In this document: one piece after another, positions 6,148-8,942 of the stretch
How the letters are laid out: the number at the start of each line of letters is the position of its first letter
Numbering within the stretch: position 1 is the stretch's first letter
DNA from: Verrucomicrobiales bacterium
GTDB taxonomy: Bacteria; Verrucomicrobiota; Verrucomicrobiia; Verrucomicrobiales; SKLO01
Length of the DNA stretch: 8,942 bases
Direction: 5' to 3'
Assembly (NCBI GenBank): GCA_007123195.1
Contig: SKLO01000334.1
Span: 1 to 8,942, forward strand
The notes under the pieces: generated by a model
Databases searched by the model: none
What the model was told of the DNA's origin: nothing
Seen by the model: the letters and a program-made list of their open reading frames with translations, nothing else
Translations under genes and position numbers: made by a program

Positions 6148-6513
6148 TCAGGCTTCAACGATGGTTTCAAACCCTCCGTAGGCCATGCGCGTATAGTCGA
6201 ACGAGGGACCGTCCTTGCCGGGACAGATCTCCTTCATGCGCGGGTCGGCCATCACCTTGGCGTTGACCTCGTCCCGATGGGCGCGCGAGCGATAGGCGAT
6301 CCAGGCGAACACGACCGTCTCGCCGTCGCCCGCCCCCGCCATTCTGGGGAACGGGGTCATGTCCCCGGCCTCGAAGTCCTCGCCCAGGGCCTCGATGTAT
6401 TCGAGGGCACCATGTTCTTTCCACAGCGCGCCAGCCCGGGATGCGGCGTCACGGTAGGATTCCAGCTTGTCCTTGGGAACGGGCAGGACGAACCCGTCGA
6501 TGTATCGGCTCAT
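6148..6513 (-). CDS. DUF1428 family protein (YbaA-like)
   Basis: Encodes 121 residues that match the DUF1428/YbaA family along the whole length: 'YIDGFVLPVPKDKLESYR' (4-21), 'LWKEHGALEYIEALGED' (30-46), 'VVFAWIAYRSRAHRDEVNAK' (67-86), 'VMADPRMKEI' (87-96), and the closing 'RMAYGGFETIV' (109-119). It is a small ferredoxin-like alpha/beta protein of the dimeric barrel type; its biochemical role is not established. It lies 147 bases after the sigma-factor gene and 44 bases before the VOC gene. DUF1428 and DGPF proteins both occur near ECF42 sigma factors, which suggests common control. The start ATG (6513) is preceded not by a ribosome site but by a three-copy heptamer repeat. Confidence 0.92.
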   Translation of the reverse strand: MSRYIDGFVLPVPKDKLESYRDAASRAGALWKEHGALEYIEALGEDFEAGDMTPFPRMAGAGDGETVVFAWIAYRSRAHRDEVNAKVMADPRMKEICPGKDGPSFDYTRMAYGGFETIVEA

Positions 6514-6520
6514 GATGGTC

Positions 6521-6541
6521 TGATTGGTGATTGGTGATTGG
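6521..6541. repeat. Heptamer tandem repeat at the DUF1428 translation start
   Basis: TGATTGG occurs three times in perfect tandem, followed by a partial TGG. On the minus strand it reads CCAATCA three times and ends 7 bases before the DUF1428 ATG, in the place of a ribosome binding site. Because seven is not a multiple of three and the repeat is at the start region, loss or gain of a unit would shift the spacing and the frame of anything read through it. Confidence 0.85.
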
Positions 6542-6644
6542 TGGTCGATGGTGGCTGCACGTCGGCTTGGCTGACCGCCAAGGGCCGGTGGCGCCAGATC
6601 CCGGCCGGGCCGGGGTTCGTGGGGTAGACGAACATGGGCGTCCC

Positions 6645-6657
6645 GCAGGGACAGTTG
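6645..6657. repeat. Small hairpin just after the sigma-factor stop codon
   Basis: GTCCC-GCA-GGGAC gives a perfect 5-bp stem four bases past the sigma-factor stop codon. The flanking TTGTTTTC run lies on the plus-strand 3' side, the wrong side for ending the sigma-factor transcript, so it is at most a weak structure in the 147-base gap. Confidence 0.3.
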
Positions 6658-6660
6658 TTT

Positions 6661-8013
6661 TCAAGATGGCGCAGTTTCGCCCGGAAGGCAGCGCTCCAGC
6701 TTGCCGCGGATCCAATCGCGCTCGGGCGCGACCTCGGCCAGCTGCAGCGCGCGCTGGAAGTGGGCGGCGGCGGCGCCGAGGTGGCTGCGCTGCCACTCGA
6801 ACTCGCCCAGCAGGGTGTGCGTGAGGTAATAGTCCCCCAACCCGGCGTGGTCGCGCAGGACCTTGAGCCGCTGGATCGCACGCTCCGGACCGTGCACCCG
6901 GGCCTCGGCCACGGTCCGGTTGAGTTCGAACACCGGCGACGGCCGGATCGCCAGCAGTTGATCATACAATGTCAGGATCCGCCGCCAGTCGGTGCCGGCG
7001 TCGCTCGGTGCCAGACAATGACAGGCCGAGATCGCCGCCTGCAGATGGTAGTCGCTGGCCTCGTCGCCGGCGGCGGCCAACTCGAGATGACGCATGCCCT
7101 GCGAGATCAAGCCGCGATCCCAGCGAGCGCGGTCCTGCCGGTCCAGCGGCACCAGTGCACCGGCGGTGTCGGTGCGGGCGGGAAGGCGCGCGGTGTTGAG
7201 CAGCATCAACGCCAGCAGGGCATGGACCCTTGGCGTGCCCGCCACCGGATGCCCGGCCAGAACCCGGGCCAGGCGGATGGCTTCGGCGCAGAGATCGGCA
7301 CGGATCAGACGTGTACCCGCCGACACCTTGTAGCCTTCATTGAACAGCAGATAAAGCGTGCCCAGCACCCCGTCCAGTCGCGGCCGCAGTTCCGGGCCGG
7401 CCGGGATCTCGAACGCCACCCCGGCGTCGCGCAGGCGCTGGCGGGCGCGCGTCAGGCGCTTGGCAATGGCGGTCTCGGTGGTCAGGAAGGCCGCCGCCAT
7501 CTCGCCCTGACCGAGACCGCAAAGGGTCTTCAGCGCCAGCGCCGCCTGCTGGTCGGTCGGCAGCGCCGGGTGACAGCAGGCGAACATGAGCCGCAGCCGG
7601 TGATCGCGGATCTCGCCCTCCATCAACGGGGTATCGACGGTGGGACCCGGCGGGCTGGGCAGGCACTGGGCAAGGTGGGCAATGTAGGCCGGCTGCTTGT
7701 CACGGAAGTTGGCTTCGCGACGGATGGTGTCGATGGCAAGGTTGCGCGCGGTGCGCAACAACCACGCCTGCGGATGTTCGGGAACGCCACGGTCGGGCCA
7801 AAGCTGCAGCGCTCGCAGCATGGCTTCCTGGACCGAATCCTCCGCCAGCTGCAGTCGCGGCAAACCGAGGATGCCGGTGAGCATGGACACCAACCGACCC
7901 GACTCGCGCCGGAACAAGCCCTCGGCCAGACGCCGCACGGCGGCCTCGCTGGCAGGCGGCGGAACAGCCCCGGACGGGGCGGCTTCGATCGGGTCTGGCG
8001 ACGACGCCTTCAT
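6661..8013 (-). CDS. RNA polymerase sigma factor, ECF42 type, with C-terminal helical extension
   Basis: Encodes 450 residues, the typical size of ECF42 sigma factors, about twice that of ordinary ECF sigmas. Sigma region 2 spans about 33-100, with 'AEDSVQEAMLRALQLWPDRGVPEHPQAWLL' (57-86) and 'TARNLAIDTIRRE' (88-100). Region 4 spans about 135-196, with FACCHPAL (144-151), 'ALALKTLCGLGQGEMAAAF' (158-176) and 'ETAIAKRLTRARQRLR' (180-195). The DUF6596-like part (about 198-297) contains the diagnostic YLLFNEGY (221-228) and 'IRADLCAEAIRLARVL' (237-252). A TPR-like helical tail follows (about 300-445). In this group the extension is thought to replace a separate anti-sigma factor, and none is encoded here. 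An in-frame stop two codons upstream fixes ATG 8013 as the earliest start. It follows the DGPF gene by 44 bases. Confidence 0.95.
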   Translation of the reverse strand: MKASSPDPIEAAPSGAVPPPASEAAVRRLAEGLFRRESGRLVSMLTGILGLPRLQLAEDSVQEAMLRALQLWPDRGVPEHPQAWLLRTARNLAIDTIRREANFRDKQPAYIAHLAQCLPSPPGPTVDTPLMEGEIRDHRLRLMFACCHPALPTDQQAALALKTLCGLGQGEMAAAFLTTETAIAKRLTRARQRLRDAGVAFEIPAGPELRPRLDGVLGTLYLLFNEGYKVSAGTRLIRADLCAEAIRLARVLAGHPVAGTPRVHALLALMLLNTARLPARTDTAGALVPLDRQDRARWDRGLISQGMRHLELAAAGDEASDYHLQAAISACHCLAPSDAGTDWRRILTLYDQLLAIRPSPVFELNRTVAEARVHGPERAIQRLKVLRDHAGLGDYYLTHTLLGEFEWQRSHLGAAAAHFQRALQLAEVAPERDWIRGKLERCLPGETAPS

Positions 8014-8057
8014 CCGTCAGCGGGCCGGCGCGACGCACCAGCGGGCGGGCGGCGGAC

Positions 8058-8501
8058 TCACGACGCCGCCGCACGTTCCGCCCGCAGCCGATGGAACGCC
8101 GGGCACTCGCGGGCCACAGGCCTCACTTCCACAGAGGCCCCGCACTGCAGCAATGGCCAGGTCCGGGCAATGCGAACCGCTTCGTCCTCGTCGGTCACAT
8201 GCAGAATCAGGTAACCACCGATGGCCTCCTTCGACTCGGCGAACGGTCCATCGGTGATCGAGGTGCCGCCCTTGCCTTGAACAATCTTGCCCTCCTCGAA
8301 CAAGGGCTGGGCGGCCTTGAACTTGCCCTGTTGCCGCAGTTGCTCGAACCAGCCGAGGGTCTCCTCCATGATGCGCTCCATCTCTTCCTGGCCGAGGTTG
8401 CGTTCCCAGCCGCTGCTGCGGAACAACAGCATGTATTCAGTCGGCGCCAACGGCTCGTAGGCCGGAGCAGGCGCGGGGTTGCCTTGGGTGCTATTGCTCA
8501 T
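8058..8501 (-). CDS. DGPF-motif YCII-like protein, ECF42 partner
   Basis: Encodes 147 residues. After a loose Pro/Ala-rich N-terminal extension (1-20) comes a YCII-like dimeric alpha/beta barrel: 'EYMLLFRSSGW' (22-32), 'FEQLRQQGKFKAAQPL' (52-67), the signature 'ITDGPFAESKEAIGGY' (82-97) with DGPF at 84-87, and 'EDEAVRIARTWPLLQCGASV' (105-124). Proteins with the DGPF motif are the conserved neighbours and usual targets of ECF42 sigma factors; their reaction is unknown. It is the first gene of the four-gene block and is followed 44 bases later by the sigma gene. I chose ATG 8501 because upstream codons are unlike any domain; no Shine-Dalgarno is visible. A start at residue 24 (MLLF) would lose the first strand and is unlikely. 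Confidence 0.93.
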   Translation of the reverse strand: MSNSTQGNPAPAPAYEPLAPTEYMLLFRSSGWERNLGQEEMERIMEETLGWFEQLRQQGKFKAAQPLFEEGKIVQGKGGTSITDGPFAESKEAIGGYLILHVTDEDEAVRIARTWPLLQCGASVEVRPVARECPAFHRLRAERAAAS

Positions 8502-8622
8502 GACGTCGGGTCTGGCTGGATTGGGTGTGTCTGGTGTGGTTCGGATGGATTGCCCGGGGCGCGGTCTGGCGGCGGCGGCGCCGGTTTGATCCTGACGGTC
8601 GGATCCCACCACCCCAACACGA

Positions 8623-8641
8623 CGGCACCAAGCCGGTGCCG
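8623..8641. repeat. Perfect inverted repeat in the promoter region of the ECF42 block
   Basis: CGGCACC-AAGCC-GGTGCCG has perfect 7-bp arms and lies 122 bases upstream of the DGPF start. It could be the end hairpin of the polymerase transcript, although no T-tract follows and it is 140 bases past that stop, or an operator for the sigma-factor operon. Confidence 0.4.
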
Positions 8642-8722
8642 CCACGCCGCATCGACGACGCAACCGCGCCCCCGATCACCCTCGTGACGAACACGGGATC
8701 TTGGTCGGGGACAACTATCGGC

Positions 8723-8754
8723 CATTTTCTTCCGTCGTCACCGCACTTTCTTCC
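8723..8754. promoter_or_regulatory. Two direct repeats at 21-bp spacing, candidate binding sites
   Basis: CATTTTCTTCC (8723-8733) and CACTTTCTTCC (8744-8754) differ at one base and repeat with a period of exactly 21 bases, two helix turns. They lie between the polymerase stop codon and the DGPF gene, in a relatively AT-rich patch. The spacing suits two protein subunits on one face of the DNA. No regulator can be named. Confidence 0.35.
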
Positions 8755-8780
8755 CCCAACGACCCGGGAAGCCATCGCGT

Positions 8781-8942
8781 TCACTCCTTGAACTCCTCGC
8801 GATCCGGGATCCGGCTGAAGGCGATCTTGGTGCCGGAGAAGGTTTTGACCTGATCGGGCGAGAACCCCAGCGCCACGGCGTCGCGTCCGAACTGCTGGTT
8901 GATCTCGTCCATCACCCGCGACAGCTGCTCGCGCTGACGACG
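8781..8942 (-). CDS. Probable Y-family DNA polymerase, C-terminal fragment
   Basis: Only the last 53 codons are inside the window; the gene continues past the right edge. The visible residues, including 'LSRVMDEINQQFGRDAVALG' and the closing 'GTKIAFSRIPDREEFKE', resemble the end of the little-finger domain and tail of Y-family (DinB/UmuC-like) translesion polymerases from Verrucomicrobiota and Bacteroidota, in which 'the two-to-three helix xxMDxINxxFG' unit precedes a short basic strand with 'IAFxRIPD'. If so it copies damaged DNA. The assignment rests on a short stretch and recalled resemblance; another protein family cannot be excluded. It runs in the same direction as the ECF42 block, with a 279-base gap between them, so a separate transcript is likely. 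Confidence 0.6.
   Translation of the reverse strand, partial: RRQREQLSRVMDEINQQFGRDAVALGFSPDQVKTFSGTKIAFSRIPDREEFKE

Noticed and set aside
6634..8214. A 526-codon plus-strand open frame opposite the sigma-factor and DGPF genes
   Set aside because: It is Gln/Arg/Gly/His-rich, has no recognisable domain and lies fully antisense to two clearly identified genes; long antisense frames are expected at this GC content.
8502..8780. A classical ECF42 promoter (TGTCGA-type -35) upstream of the DGPF gene
   Set aside because: Only a 5/6 match (CGTCGA) was seen, with no suitable -10 element at a legal spacing.

Overview
The window is a GC-rich bacterial chromosomal segment in which every gene I can support lies on the minus strand, so transcription runs from the right edge to the left edge. 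The organism is probably a member of the Verrucomicrobiota (Opitutus-like) or a close relative in the PVC group. This is inferred from three things: an HNH protein of the 'CQYTG' type, an AraC regulator with a PocR-like sensor domain, and the C-terminal tail of a Y-family polymerase ending in a 'KIAFSRIPD' style sequence. Only two of the eight complete genes have a clear Shine-Dalgarno sequence, which also fits that group. The assignment rests on recalled family resemblance, not on a search.

From right to left: (1) 8781-8942 holds the C-terminal 53 codons of a probable Y-family DNA polymerase. (2) 5654-8501 is a four-gene block: a DGPF/YCII-like protein, a large sigma factor of the ECF42 type with a C-terminal helical extension, a DUF1428 (YbaA-like) protein, and a PhnB-like VOC/glyoxalase-fold protein. 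A DGPF protein next to an ECF42 sigma factor is the hallmark of that sigma group, and the two small proteins downstream are plausible members of its regulon. (3) 5410-5653 is a spacer with at least four hairpins in a row. (4) 2661-5409 is a two-gene operon: a Tat-exported 5'-nucleotidase/metallophosphoesterase followed, after 19 bases and a good ribosome binding site, by a membrane-anchored DUF4105 protein. Both probably act outside the cytoplasmic membrane. (5) 2057-2660 is a long spacer with an AT-rich promoter-like stretch. (6) 1142-2056 encodes an AraC-family regulator with a PocR-like sensor domain that lacks the usual cysteines. (7) 633-1141 is a second long spacer, with an interleaved inverted-repeat cluster just after the regulator. 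(8) 45-632 encodes an HNH endonuclease-fold protein that has lost three of the four usual zinc-ribbon cysteines.

I see no mobile element, CRISPR array, tRNA or rRNA. Nothing here proves a wholly new system. The items most worth a second look are the ECF42 cluster with its heptamer repeat at the DUF1428 start, the hairpin array before the nucleotidase operon, the interleaved inverted repeats after the AraC gene, and the cysteine-free versions of two normally cysteine-dependent domains.
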